From Sanguibacter suaedae (GTDB lineage: Bacteria > Actinomycetota > Actinomycetes > Actinomycetales > Cellulomonadaceae), in NCBI RefSeq assembly GCF_016342785.1, contig NZ_JAEINH010000016.1:1-39705 (forward strand): a DNA stretch of 39,705 bases, read 5' to 3'. Positions 31,534 to 39,351 of the stretch are shown piece after piece; within the stretch, counting starts at the first letter, position 1; every line of letters begins with the position of its first letter. Under the pieces are notes generated by a model. The model saw only the letters and a list, made by a program, of their open reading frames with translations. It did no database searches and was not told the DNA's origin. The position numbers and the translations under genes were made by a program.

Positions 31534-31554
31534 CGGCCGCCGGGACACCGTGGC

Positions 31555-32724
31555 TCAGGGCACGAGCACCGACCGGACGCAGCCGTCGGCCTTGTCCTTG
31601 AACAGCTGGTAGCCGCGAGGACCGTCCTCGAGGCTCATGACGTGCGTCGCCAGGTGCTCGGTGACGATCTCGTCGCGCTCCATACGCTCGAGCAGCATGG
31701 GGATCCAGCGCTGGCCGTGCATCTGCGACGACCGGAGCGTCAGGCCCTTGTTCATCACCGCACCGAGGGGGAACTTGTCGACGAGCGCGGCGAACACGCC
31801 GAGGACGAAGACGCTCCCGCCCTTGCGGCAGCTGTAGATCGCCTGCCGCACGGCCGTGGGACGGTCGGTCTGCAGCCGCAGCTGCTGCTTCACCTGGTCG
31901 TAGAGGTGCCCGGGGCCGGAGGAGTGCGCCTCCATGCCCACGGCCTCGATGCACACGTCCGGACCGCGACCACCCGTGTACTCGAGGAGCGCCTCGTGGA
32001 CGTCGGTCGAGGAGTAGTCGATGACGTCGCAGCCGATGAAGCATACGACCTGCTGCAGGCGCGGGGCGAGACGGTCGATGACGACGACCTTCTCCGCGCC
32101 CAGGAGCATCGCCGAGCGGGCGGCCATCTGGCCGACGGCCCCGGCGCCCCACACGGCCACGACGTCACCGGGCGTCACGCCACCGAGCTCGGCGCCCATC
32201 CACCCGGTCGGGACCGAGTCGGAGGCGAAGAGGGCACGCTCGTCGCTCACGCCGTCGGGGATCCGGAAGGCGCCGACGTCCCCGTACGGCACCCGGACGT
32301 ACTCGGCGTGGCTGCCGCCGTTGCCGCCGAGGGCGTGGGAGTACCCGAAGCACCCGCCGGGGGAGAACCCCCACAGGGTCTCGGTGATCGCCGGGTTCGT
32401 GTTGCCGTTGTCGCACGCGGAGAACAGGCCCTTGCGGCAGAACCAGCATCGTCCGCACGCGATGAAGGAGCTCACGACCACCCGGTCGCCGACGGAGTGG
32501 TTGCGGACCCCGCTGCCGACCTCCACGACCTCCCCGACGAACTCGTGCCCCAGGACGTCGCCTGCGCGCATGAAGGGGATGTAGCCGCCGACGAGGTGGA
32601 GGTCGGACCCGCAGGTGACGGTGCGCCGGACCTTGACGACGATGTCCCCGTCGTTGCGCAGGACGGGGTCGGGGACGTCCCGGACGGCGAGCTCGTTGAC
32701 GCCCTCCCACAGCAGCGCCCTCAC
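31555..32724 (-). CDS. Zinc-dependent alcohol dehydrogenase (MDR, formaldehyde dehydrogenase-like)
   Basis: The 389-residue medium-chain dehydrogenase has the catalytic zinc ligand Cys in TCGSDLHL, the GHEFVG motif and the structural-zinc cysteines CGRCWFCRKGLFSAC. The nucleotide site is VWGAGAVGQMAARSA followed by Asp in VVVIDR, so NAD is the likely cofactor. The long insertion (VGMEAHSSGPGHLYDQVKQQLRL) is typical of the glutathione-independent formaldehyde dehydrogenase-like subgroup. The GTG start overlaps the stop of the small membrane-anchored gene upstream (GTGA), so the two are translated together. GGGAGG lies upstream as ribosome site. Confidence 0.92.
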   Translation of the reverse strand: MRALLWEGVNELAVRDVPDPVLRNDGDIVVKVRRTVTCGSDLHLVGGYIPFMRAGDVLGHEFVGEVVEVGSGVRNHSVGDRVVVSSFIACGRCWFCRKGLFSACDNGNTNPAITETLWGFSPGGCFGYSHALGGNGGSHAEYVRVPYGDVGAFRIPDGVSDERALFASDSVPTGWMGAELGGVTPGDVVAVWGAGAVGQMAARSAMLLGAEKVVVIDRLAPRLQQVVCFIGCDVIDYSSTDVHEALLEYTGGRGPDVCIEAVGMEAHSSGPGHLYDQVKQQLRLQTDRPTAVRQAIYSCRKGGSVFVLGVFAALVDKFPLGAVMNKGLTLRSSQMHGQRWIPMLLERMERDEIVTEHLATHVMSLEDGPRGYQLFKDKADGCVRSVLVP

Positions 32725-33161
32725 AGCCGGCCTCCCGTCCGTGCGTGCCGGAGCGCGAGGCGCAGGGGCAGGTTCGTCACCGTGCTCCTCGTGGTGGACG
32801 GGGCGTCGCCGAGGAGGATCTCGCCCGTCTCGAGGATCATCCGGGTCTCGCGGAGCGCCCCACGGATACGTCCGTCGAGGGTGGGGTCGGTGCGGTCGGC
32901 CCGGCGTTGCGCGTAGACCTCCGTGCCGCGGTCTCCCGGAGCGGGGTTCGTGCGGAGCTCGACGTCGTCGGCGAGGCGGGCGAGCGGGGCGGGCCAGGAG
33001 GCGGCGGGCCCGGGGACCTCCGAGGCGGGTCGGTCGATCGTCACGGCATGCCATCGAGGAGGTGACGTGGTCCCGGGGCGCAGCCGCCTCGCGACGAGGG
33101 CGGCGGCGCCGGCTGTCGCGGACGCTGCCACGACGGTGGTCGTTCTGTTCCAGAGGGGCAT
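32721..33161 (-). CDS. Small N-terminally anchored protein of unknown function, coupled to the alcohol dehydrogenase
   Basis: The 146-residue product starts MPLWNRTTTVVAAS and has an Ala-rich hydrophobic stretch (about 9-27), probably a single membrane segment. A soluble part (WHAVTIDRPASEV to GTEVYAQRR) reminds one of half of an SRPBCC/cyclase-dehydrase domain with the C-terminal helix region RGALRETRMILETGEILLGD. No catalytic motif is seen. The four-base overlap with the dehydrogenase start suggests a shared role, perhaps with a lipophilic substrate; this is inference. The ATG at 33161 is the first plausible start after the DUF4383 gene. Confidence 0.7.
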   Translation of the reverse strand: MPLWNRTTTVVAASATAGAAALVARRLRPGTTSPPRWHAVTIDRPASEVPGPAASWPAPLARLADDVELRTNPAPGDRGTEVYAQRRADRTDPTLDGRIRGALRETRMILETGEILLGDAPSTTRSTVTNLPLRLALRHARTGGRL

Positions 33162-33250
33162 CGTCGGCTCCCGGTGCGGGGTGATGGATGCTCTCCGCGC
33201 TGCTGGAAGAGGCATCCACCGTGGCACGTGTCCCCGGGAGGGGCAACCGG

Positions 33251-33700
33251 TCAGGTGCGGGAGGTGCGTGCCCGGTCGCGCTCGGGCCACAGCGCGATGG
33301 CGAGGCCGGCCAGGGTGCTCGCGATGTGCAGGCCGTTGTCGGCGCCGTTGATGTTGAGGATGTTGCCCTCGGCGTCACCCGCGACGATGAGCCCGTAGAT
33401 CGATGCGGCTCCGTAGCCGACGGCGAGGATCCATCCGTAGATGCGGGCGGTGGACCGCTTGTTCCACAGCGCGACACCGAGCACACCGATGAGGATGTGG
33501 ACGATGTTGTGCAGCGGGTTGATCGCGAAGCCGAGGAGCGTCTGGTCGTGATCGTGCTCCGTGAATCCCTCGAAGCCGGTGACGAAGAATCCGACGACTC
33601 CGACGAGCAGGTAGACGACTCCGATGACGAGCGCCAGCCACTGGTAGGGCGCTCGGTCCGTGGTGGCCCGTGCGGAGCTGTTCCCGGTGGGATGAGTCAT
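33251..33700 (-). CDS. DUF4383 family membrane protein
   Basis: The 149-residue protein has four hydrophobic segments (YQWLALVIGVVYLLVGVVGF, NIVHILIGVLGVALW, IYGWILAVGYGAASIYGLIV, and the last near LHIASTLAGLAIALW). The His-containing motif NPLHNIVH is characteristic of DUF4383. The function is unknown; homologues are frequent in actinobacteria. The ATG at 33700 has AAGGAGAG upstream. It is transcribed in the direction of the small anchored gene and dehydrogenase (89-bp gap) and is divergent from the GH113 gene. Confidence 0.88.
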   Translation of the reverse strand: MTHPTGNSSARATTDRAPYQWLALVIGVVYLLVGVVGFFVTGFEGFTEHDHDQTLLGFAINPLHNIVHILIGVLGVALWNKRSTARIYGWILAVGYGAASIYGLIVAGDAEGNILNINGADNGLHIASTLAGLAIALWPERDRARTSRT

Positions 33701-33832
33701 TGTGCTCTCCTTCCGTGCTGTGGTGCGTGTGCGATCCGGACCCCCTAACCCTCCCGTGAAGAAGTTGTGTGCGCACCTCGAACGGCCGGGGATACAGTGG
33801 GTCGTTCTGTCACGACGACGTGAGGGGTGACC
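33701..33832. promoter_or_regulatory. Divergent intergenic region between DUF4383 and GH113 genes
   Basis: The region must hold promoters for both directions. On the plus strand TACAGT (33793-33798) is a possible -10 box and GAGGGG (33822-33827) is the ribosome site of the GH113 gene. No palindromic operator like that of the GH74 gene was found. Confidence 0.4.
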
Positions 33833-34780
33833 GTGGATCGCACGGACTACATGGCCGGCATGACCTGGGGATGGGTGGGGACCCGCGGTACCTGGACCGG
33901 GCCGGAGGCCCGCCGCTCCATGGAGCTCATGGTCGAACGCCTCGGGACCACGTGGACGGCGGTGACGTTCTCCGCGCTCCAGGACACGGCGCACTCCACG
34001 GAGATCCACTTCAAGGAGCACCCGACGGTCACCGACGACGAGGTCCGTGACGCGGTGGAGCGTGCGCACGGTCTCGGGCAGAAGGTGTGTCTCAAACCTG
34101 TGGTGAACTGCGCCGACGGGACGTGGCGGGCCTACATCAGCTTCTTCGAGACGGACGTCCCCTGCGAGCCGACGTGGTCGCAGTGGTTCGCGAGCTACAC
34201 GGAGTTCATGGTCCACTACGCGCGGATCGCCCAGGAGACCGGGTGCGAGATGCTCTGCGTGGGGTGCGAGATGGTCCAGACGGATCACCGGGAGGCGGAG
34301 TGGCGTGCCGTCGTCGCCGCCGTCCGCGAGGTGTACAGCGGCACCGTCACGTACAACTGCGACAAGTACCAGGAGGGCGCCGTCCGGTGGTGGGACGCCG
34401 TCGACGTCATCTCCTCGAGCGGCTACTACCCGGTGGACGACTGGGAGGCCCAGCTGGACCGCATCGAGGGTGTGCTCTCCTCGTACGACAAGCCCTTCGT
34501 GTTCATGGAGGCCGGGTGCCCCAGCCGTGAGGGCTCGCCCGCGCTCCCCAACGACTGGTCGTCGCCAGGGGCACCCAGCGAGGACGCGCAGCGCGACTAC
34601 TACGAGGCGATGCTCGGCGCGGCCCGGCGGCGGTCGTGGGTCCGAGGGTTCATGCTCTGGGACTGGCCCGCGGCCCTCTACGACGAGTCCGCGGCGGCCC
34701 TCAACGACGACTACTGCCCGTTCGGGAAGAAGGCGGAGGAGACGATCCGACGCTTCTACACCGCCGACGCGCAGGGCTGA
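33833..34780 (+). CDS. Glycoside hydrolase family 113-type enzyme (beta-mannanase-like), cytoplasmic
   Basis: The ~315-residue protein is a TIM-barrel hydrolase of clan GH-A resembling GH113. With GTG 33833 as residue 1, Glu146 in CVGCEMVQ is the likely acid/base and Glu226 in VFMEAGCPS the likely nucleophile. Further marks are the N-terminal MTWGWVGTRGTW and the late FMLWDWPAA strand. There is no signal peptide, as in the characterised GH113 mannanase of Alicyclobacillus, so it probably acts on imported oligosaccharides. GTG 33833 is preferred for its ribosome-site spacing; GTG 33827 would add two residues. It converges on the GH74 gene with a strong terminator between. Confidence 0.85.
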   Translation: MDRTDYMAGMTWGWVGTRGTWTGPEARRSMELMVERLGTTWTAVTFSALQDTAHSTEIHFKEHPTVTDDEVRDAVERAHGLGQKVCLKPVVNCADGTWRAYISFFETDVPCEPTWSQWFASYTEFMVHYARIAQETGCEMLCVGCEMVQTDHREAEWRAVVAAVREVYSGTVTYNCDKYQEGAVRWWDAVDVISSSGYYPVDDWEAQLDRIEGVLSSYDKPFVFMEAGCPSREGSPALPNDWSSPGAPSEDAQRDYYEAMLGAARRRSWVRGFMLWDWPAALYDESAAALNDDYCPFGKKAEETIRRFYTADAQG

Positions 34781-34786
34781 CCCGAC

Positions 34787-34834
34787 CACGAGGGCCTGCG
34801 GTCGGCTCCCAGGAGCGGACCGCAGGCCCTCGTG
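34787..34834. terminator. Bidirectional hairpin terminator between GH113 and GH74 genes
   Basis: A 17-bp perfect stem (CACGAGGGCCTGCGGTC with its complement), extended inside by GCTCC/GGAGC pairing, lies between two convergent stop codons. It is suited to ending both transcripts. Confidence 0.85.
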
Positions 34835-34873
34835 TCACGTCCCGCCCGGCTCCGGACGGGACCGTTCGCCGCC

Positions 34874-37627
34874 CTAGTCGCAGGCGGCCCCGTTCACGGT
34901 GAAGGTGTCCGGAGCGGTGTTCGTCCCGGAGTGCGACCCGTTGAACCCGATCGTCGTGCTGGCGCCGGGGGCGAGAGTCCCGTTCCACGGGGCGTTGGTG
35001 AGCGTCACGCGGTCACCGCTCTGGCCGGCCACGCTCGACCAGGCCTGGGTGATCTGCTGACCCGCGGGGAACGTGAAGTCGAGGCTCCACCCGGACAGCG
35101 CGGCGGTCCCGGTGTTCGTGATCCGCACCGAGGCGGTGAACCCCGTGTTCCAGTCGCTCGTGGAGTACGCGACCTCGCACGACGCACCCGGTGCGGGGTC
35201 CGTCGGCTCGTCCGTCGGGTCCACGGTGGGCTCGTCGGTCGGCTCCTCGGTGGGCTCGTCCGTCGGCTCGTCCGTGGGCTCGTCGGTCGGGTCCGGGGTG
35301 GGCTCCGGGTCGGTGGGGACGTAGTCACCGGCGTCACCGACGACGATCCCGCGACCGTTGGTCCCGACGTAGACGCGACCGTGGACGTCGGGGTCGCCGG
35401 TGATGGTCGACCCGGTCCACGCCCACTGGTGCTCGTCGTCGTTGATGCGCGTCCACGACGCGCCCGCGTCGTCGGAGCGGAAGATCCCGCGCACGCCGTC
35501 GATCTTCGAGGACGTGTAGACGCTCGGGTACGTGCTGCCGGGGGCGCCCTTCCCGAAACCGATCGAGTCGCCCTCGTCGACGCCCTCGACGGCGGTGAAG
35601 GTGGCGCCGGAGTCCGTGGAGCGCCACATGCCGTAGGTCCCGTCCGTCGCGCCGCCGGCGAGCCACACGTCACCCTCGTGCCCGGGGACGGCCGCGAAGC
35701 GCACGTTGCCCTCCGCGGGGAGCCCGGTCGCGGCCGAGGCCGTGAAGGTCGCCCCCCCGTCGGTGCTCGTGTAGAACGTCCCCGCGTGCACGGCGTAGAA
35801 CGTCTCCGGGTTCACCCGGTCCGCCTCGACGCGCGCGCCCTGCGGGAGCCCGGTCGTCGCGGTCCAGCTGGACCCGAGCGTCGTCGAGACGTGGACGTCG
35901 GCACCCTCGGGGCTCCAGACGATGCGGCTGCCGTCCGCGTTGACCGCGACCGTCCCCGCTCCGGTGACACCCGCGGGCTGCTGTCCCGCGAACCAGCTGT
36001 CGCCGCCGTTCGTCGACACACCGATGTGCGAGTCGACCTCGCCGTCGACGCCCTGGCCCACGCGGACGACCGTCGTGGGGGAGAGCTCGGCGTAGTCGAG
36101 GCTGTGCACGGCGCCGTGGTACGGCTGTGCGTACATCTGGTCCGGGACCTCGGTGATGTCGTCGTGGACGAACCCGCCGATGTCACCCAGCCCGGAGATG
36201 AGCTCGGCGCCGCCCGGGGGCGCCACGAGGTCGAGGACCGCGGTCTCCTCGATGCCCTGGGCCTTGACGGAGATGTCGACGGTCCCGCCGTCGTCCCAGT
36301 CCGTGAGGTTGGTGCCGCCGTAGACGGTCGCACCGGTCCCGTAGAAGAAGCGGTCGGAGTCGAACGGGTCGATCTCGAAGGACTCGGTCATCCAGCCGAG
36401 CTTGGGGCTGGGCTCCGGCGGTGCGGGTGCACGCCCGAAGTCGAGCCAGGGCGCCCCGCTGATGTCCTGGGTGTACCGCAGGGTGCGCTCCGGGTACGCG
36501 GCCCACTCCCAGATGGGGCTCCACGTCTCACCGCGGTCCGTCGAGCGGTAGATGTTGATGTCCGGCCACCACTGGAGCTGCGTGACGACCATGAGGGTGT
36601 CCGGGTCCTGCCGGTCGATCGTCAGGCCGCTGTACCCGAACGCGGAGTCGGCGCTCGTCGAGGGCACGGGGGAGACGTTGGTCCACTCGTCGGTCGCGAG
36701 GTCGAGGCGCCACACGTCGCCCGAGGCGCCGTCGTAGGGTCCGCCGGTGTCCGACGTGGCGATGTACAGCTGCTGGCCCTCCGCGTCGATGACGCCCTTG
36801 TGGGCGAGGAAGCCGGTGGGCTGGCCGGGGACGCGCTCCCAGGTTGTGCCGCCGTCGGTGGAGCGGTAGACGGTGTTCTCCTTGTCGGCGACACCGACGT
36901 AGACGGTCTGGGTCCGGTTCCCGGGGGTGCCCGTCGACGGGTCGAACGTCACCCACGTGACGCCCTGGTTGTCGGCCGTGTAGTCGTAGCTCGGGTCCTG
37001 GACGTAGTTGCCGACGTTGGGGAACTCGGTCACCTGCGACCAGGTGACGCCGAAGTCGGTGCTGCGCCACAGACCGTTGCCGCTCTCGGCGCCGTAGTAG
37101 AGGACGGAGTTGTCGTTCGGGTCGATCTGCAGGCGTTCGCCCATGCCGCGGCCCGGCATGTTGCCACCCACCTTGAACGGTAGGTCGGTCGTCTCCCAGG
37201 TCTCGCCCCGGTCGGTCGAGCGCAGGATGGCACCGTTGTTCGGGTCCCAGCTGTTCGTGTAGGTCCCGACGGCCGCGTAGACGCGGTCCGGGTCGACGGC
37301 GTCGGTGGCGAGGCTGAGCACTCCGCTGTGCCCCCAGTCGTCCCAGCCGACGTGGTCGAGGAGCGGCACCCACCGCTGCGTGCTGACGTCGAGGCGGTAC
37401 GCGCCCCCGATGTCGGTGCGGGCGTAGGCGAGGCCCGGTTCGGACTGGTTGAAGATGATGGCGGGGACGAACCCTCCACCGACGATCTCGACGTTGCCCC
37501 ACTCGTACCCCGAGGTCGAGGTGCTGGCGGCGGCCGGGGCCAGGGGGCTCGGTGCGGCTGTGGCACCGAGCCCCCCGACGAGCAGGCCGAGCGCTGTGAG
37601 AGGTACGACAGCAGGTAGAACACGCAT
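34874..37627 (-). CDS. Secreted GH74 xyloglucanase with C-terminal CBM2
   Basis: The 917-residue protein has a signal peptide (about 1-35, ending near APAAAS) and a two-propeller GH74 catalytic region (about 40-775) full of RSTDxGxTW repeats. A Pro-Thr-Asp-Glu linker (about 775-813) and a CBM2 cellulose-binding module (about 815-917, SCEVAYSTSDW to VNGAACD) follow. Catalytic Asp72 (YARTDIGGAYR) and Asp482 (ISGLGDIGGF) match the pair known in Clostridium Xgh74A (Asp70/Asp480). It cleaves the beta-1,4-glucan backbone of xyloglucan outside the cell. ATG 37627 is chosen because AAGGAG lies eight bases upstream; a GTG three codons earlier would touch it. A LacI-type palindrome lies in its promoter. 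Confidence 0.95.
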   Translation of the reverse strand: MRVLPAVVPLTALGLLVGGLGATAAPSPLAPAAASTSTSGYEWGNVEIVGGGFVPAIIFNQSEPGLAYARTDIGGAYRLDVSTQRWVPLLDHVGWDDWGHSGVLSLATDAVDPDRVYAAVGTYTNSWDPNNGAILRSTDRGETWETTDLPFKVGGNMPGRGMGERLQIDPNDNSVLYYGAESGNGLWRSTDFGVTWSQVTEFPNVGNYVQDPSYDYTADNQGVTWVTFDPSTGTPGNRTQTVYVGVADKENTVYRSTDGGTTWERVPGQPTGFLAHKGVIDAEGQQLYIATSDTGGPYDGASGDVWRLDLATDEWTNVSPVPSTSADSAFGYSGLTIDRQDPDTLMVVTQLQWWPDINIYRSTDRGETWSPIWEWAAYPERTLRYTQDISGAPWLDFGRAPAPPEPSPKLGWMTESFEIDPFDSDRFFYGTGATVYGGTNLTDWDDGGTVDISVKAQGIEETAVLDLVAPPGGAELISGLGDIGGFVHDDITEVPDQMYAQPYHGAVHSLDYAELSPTTVVRVGQGVDGEVDSHIGVSTNGGDSWFAGQQPAGVTGAGTVAVNADGSRIVWSPEGADVHVSTTLGSSWTATTGLPQGARVEADRVNPETFYAVHAGTFYTSTDGGATFTASAATGLPAEGNVRFAAVPGHEGDVWLAGGATDGTYGMWRSTDSGATFTAVEGVDEGDSIGFGKGAPGSTYPSVYTSSKIDGVRGIFRSDDAGASWTRINDDEHQWAWTGSTITGDPDVHGRVYVGTNGRGIVVGDAGDYVPTDPEPTPDPTDEPTDEPTDEPTEEPTDEPTVDPTDEPTDPAPGASCEVAYSTSDWNTGFTASVRITNTGTAALSGWSLDFTFPAGQQITQAWSSVAGQSGDRVTLTNAPWNGTLAPGASTTIGFNGSHSGTNTAPDTFTVNGAACD
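35190..35325 (-). repeat. Tandem (T/P)D-E-P-T linker repeat of the GH74 enzyme
   Basis: Degenerate 12-bp units encoding TDEP/PTDP repeats, about nine in number, link catalytic and binding modules. The same units occur in the partial gene at the right end and more loosely in the GH10 and UPF0182 tails. Confidence 0.8.
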
Positions 37628-37659
37628 CCGCGTCACTCCTTCGTGTCTGGCGGTGTGGT

Positions 37660-37684
37660 GCTCGCCCTGCTCGGCAGGGCGAGC
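37660..37684 (-). other. Hairpin in GH74 leader or after GH10
   Basis: An 11-bp perfect stem (GCTCGCCCTGC with complement) and 3-nt loop lies 33 nt upstream of the GH74 ATG and 93 nt after the GH10 stop, on the shared strand. It can be the GH10 terminator or a GH74 mRNA leader structure; it lacks a T-run. Confidence 0.55.
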
Positions 37685-37720
37685 GCGCAGGCGGGTGTGA
37701 GCGCGCCCGGCGGTGACACG

Positions 37721-37749
37721 AGGGTAGCGAAGCGCTTCGACGATGCCTA
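37721..37749 (-). promoter_or_regulatory. GH74 promoter with LacI-type operator
   Basis: The perfect 12-bp palindrome CGAAGCGCTTCG lies at 37728-37739. On the minus strand it sits within a 17-bp spacer between TAGGCA (37749-37744) and TACCCT (37726-37721), which are fair -35 and -10 boxes. Palindromes with a central CG are the standard operators of LacI-family sugar repressors; CelR/CebR in actinobacteria bind a related but different 14-mer. The regulator is not encoded in the window. Confidence 0.6.
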
Positions 37750-37776
37750 CCGTCCGAATCGTTTAGGTGCTCCCCG

Positions 37777-39234
37777 TCAGCGGACGGCGCAGGCGACGCC
37801 GTTCGCCTCGAAGGTCTCCGGCACCGACGCGTCCCCGGAGTGGGAGGCGTTGAAGCCCGTGCTGACGCTGCCGCCCGGGGCGACGTCCGTCGCCCATGCG
37901 GGGGCCGCCACGGTGACCGTGCGGCCGGTCTGCGACCAGGTTCCCGACCACCCCTGCGTGAGGGACTGGCCCGCGGGCATGTCGAAGGTCAGCGACCACC
38001 CGGTGAGGGGCTCGGTCCCCGTGTTGGTGAACGTCAGGGCGGCCGTGAACCCGGTGTCCCAGGCGTGCCGGGTGAACGCCACCTCGCAGGTGGAGGTCGC
38101 CGGCGGACCCGTCGGGTCGGGGTCCGGACCTGGATCGGTGGGCTCCTCGGTCGGGTCCGGACCCGGGTCGACGGTGCCGGCACCGAGAGCGTCCGCGACG
38201 GCGGTGTACGCCGGCTTGGTCGCGTAGTCCTCGTCCCAGAGGAGGGCTGCGCCCTGTCCTGGGAACACCCCGGGGATCCAGGAGTTCGCGTCCGACACCC
38301 CCCACAGGGTCACGCCGTCGCAGCGGGTGACCGCGAGGCAGGCCTCGACGACGGTGCGGTAGTCGGCCGCCTGGCGCTCCAGCGCTGCGGGTGTCGGCGG
38401 TGTGGTCGTCCGGATGTCCAGCTCGGTGATCCGTACGTCGATCCCGAGGTCGGAGAACCGCCGGAGGTTCGCCTCCATGGAGGACGGGACCTGCCCGACG
38501 ATGAGGTGCGACTGGAACCCGACGCAGTCGATGGGGACGCCGCGGGCGAGGAAGTCGCGGACCAGCTCGTAGATCGCGGTGCTCTTCGCGTTGATCCCGT
38601 CGGTGCTGTAGTCGTTGATGCACAGGCGGGCGTCCGGGTCGGCGGCCCGTGCGGCACGGAAGGCGTCCTCGATGTACCCGTCGCCGAGGCGCTCCTGGAA
38701 GACCGACCGGCGTCGTGTCCCGTCGCCCTCGAAGGCCTCGTTGACGACGTCCCATGCGGTGACGTCGCCCGCGTACCGGCCGGCGACGGCGCTGACGTGC
38801 TCCGTCATGGCGGTCCTGAGGTCGTCGGGGTCCGTGATGGCGGAGACCCACGAGGGGAGCTGGGAGTGCCACACGAGGGTGTGGCCGTAGAGCTCGGCGT
38901 CGTTGTCGGCCGCGAACTGCGCGACCTCGTCCGCCCCGCCCCACGTGAACGTCCCGCGGTTGGGCTCGGTGGAGTCCCACTTCATCGCGTTCTCGGCGAC
39001 GACGAGGGAGAACTCGCGCTCTGCGACGGACCGGTAGGCGGGGTCGTCGAGGAGGTGCGGGGCGAGGGCCACCCCGACGGTGCGGCCCGTGCGCTCCGCA
39101 GCGTCGCGGAGCGGTTCGCGGTCGGCCGCCGAGGCCGGTGCGGTGAGGACGGGAGCGAGGAGGCTCCCTGCGACGAGCGCGCTGCCGAGGACCGCGGCCA
39201 CCCGCGACCATCGTCGTGGTGCTGTTCCGTTCAT
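37777..39234 (-). CDS. Secreted GH10 endo-xylanase with C-terminal CBM2
   Basis: The 485-residue protein has a clear signal peptide (about 1-36, TAPASA cleavage) and a GH10 barrel (about 40-352). A Pro/Asp/Glu/Thr linker and a CBM2 module (about 382-485) follow. Glu166 in WDVVNEAFEGDG is the acid/base and Glu271 in VRITELDIR is the nucleophile. Other family marks are MKWDSTEP, GHTLVWHSQLP and LWGVSDANSWIP. It hydrolyses internal beta-1,4-xylosidic bonds. The CBM2 is more divergent than that of the GH74 enzyme. ATG 39234 has CAGGA about ten bases upstream. It is followed on the same strand by the GH74 gene after 149 bp. Confidence 0.96.
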   Translation of the reverse strand: MNGTAPRRWSRVAAVLGSALVAGSLLAPVLTAPASAADREPLRDAAERTGRTVGVALAPHLLDDPAYRSVAEREFSLVVAENAMKWDSTEPNRGTFTWGGADEVAQFAADNDAELYGHTLVWHSQLPSWVSAITDPDDLRTAMTEHVSAVAGRYAGDVTAWDVVNEAFEGDGTRRRSVFQERLGDGYIEDAFRAARAADPDARLCINDYSTDGINAKSTAIYELVRDFLARGVPIDCVGFQSHLIVGQVPSSMEANLRRFSDLGIDVRITELDIRTTTPPTPAALERQAADYRTVVEACLAVTRCDGVTLWGVSDANSWIPGVFPGQGAALLWDEDYATKPAYTAVADALGAGTVDPGPDPTEEPTDPGPDPDPTGPPATSTCEVAFTRHAWDTGFTAALTFTNTGTEPLTGWSLTFDMPAGQSLTQGWSGTWSQTGRTVTVAAPAWATDVAPGGSVSTGFNASHSGDASVPETFEANGVACAVR

Positions 39235-39281
39235 GACGTCCGTCCTGTCTCGTGCTGTGGGCGTCGTGCGCCCCGATGGGA

Positions 39282-39316
39282 AGGAGCCGTGGTCCCTGGG
39301 TGGGACCACGGCTCCT
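39282..39316 (-). terminator. Hairpin terminator of the partial CBM2 gene
   Basis: A perfect 15-bp stem (AGGAGCCGTGGTCCC with complement) and 5-nt loop starts 35 bp beyond the stop of the right-end gene, reading on the minus strand. It is also 47 nt upstream of the GH10 start, so it separates the two transcripts or forms part of the GH10 leader. Confidence 0.75.
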
Positions 39317-39351
39317 GTGGTGGGCGGGGCGGTGCCTCGCCGGTGGTGGTG

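Noticed and set aside
33251-34789. A 512-codon minus-strand frame including DUF4383
   Set aside because: Only its last 149 codons (from 33700) match DUF4383 and have a ribosome site; the rest is antisense to the GH113 gene.
35190-35325. A CRISPR or regulatory tandem repeat
   Set aside because: The short repeated units are in frame inside the GH74 gene and encode a Pro-Thr-Asp-Glu linker; there are no spacers.
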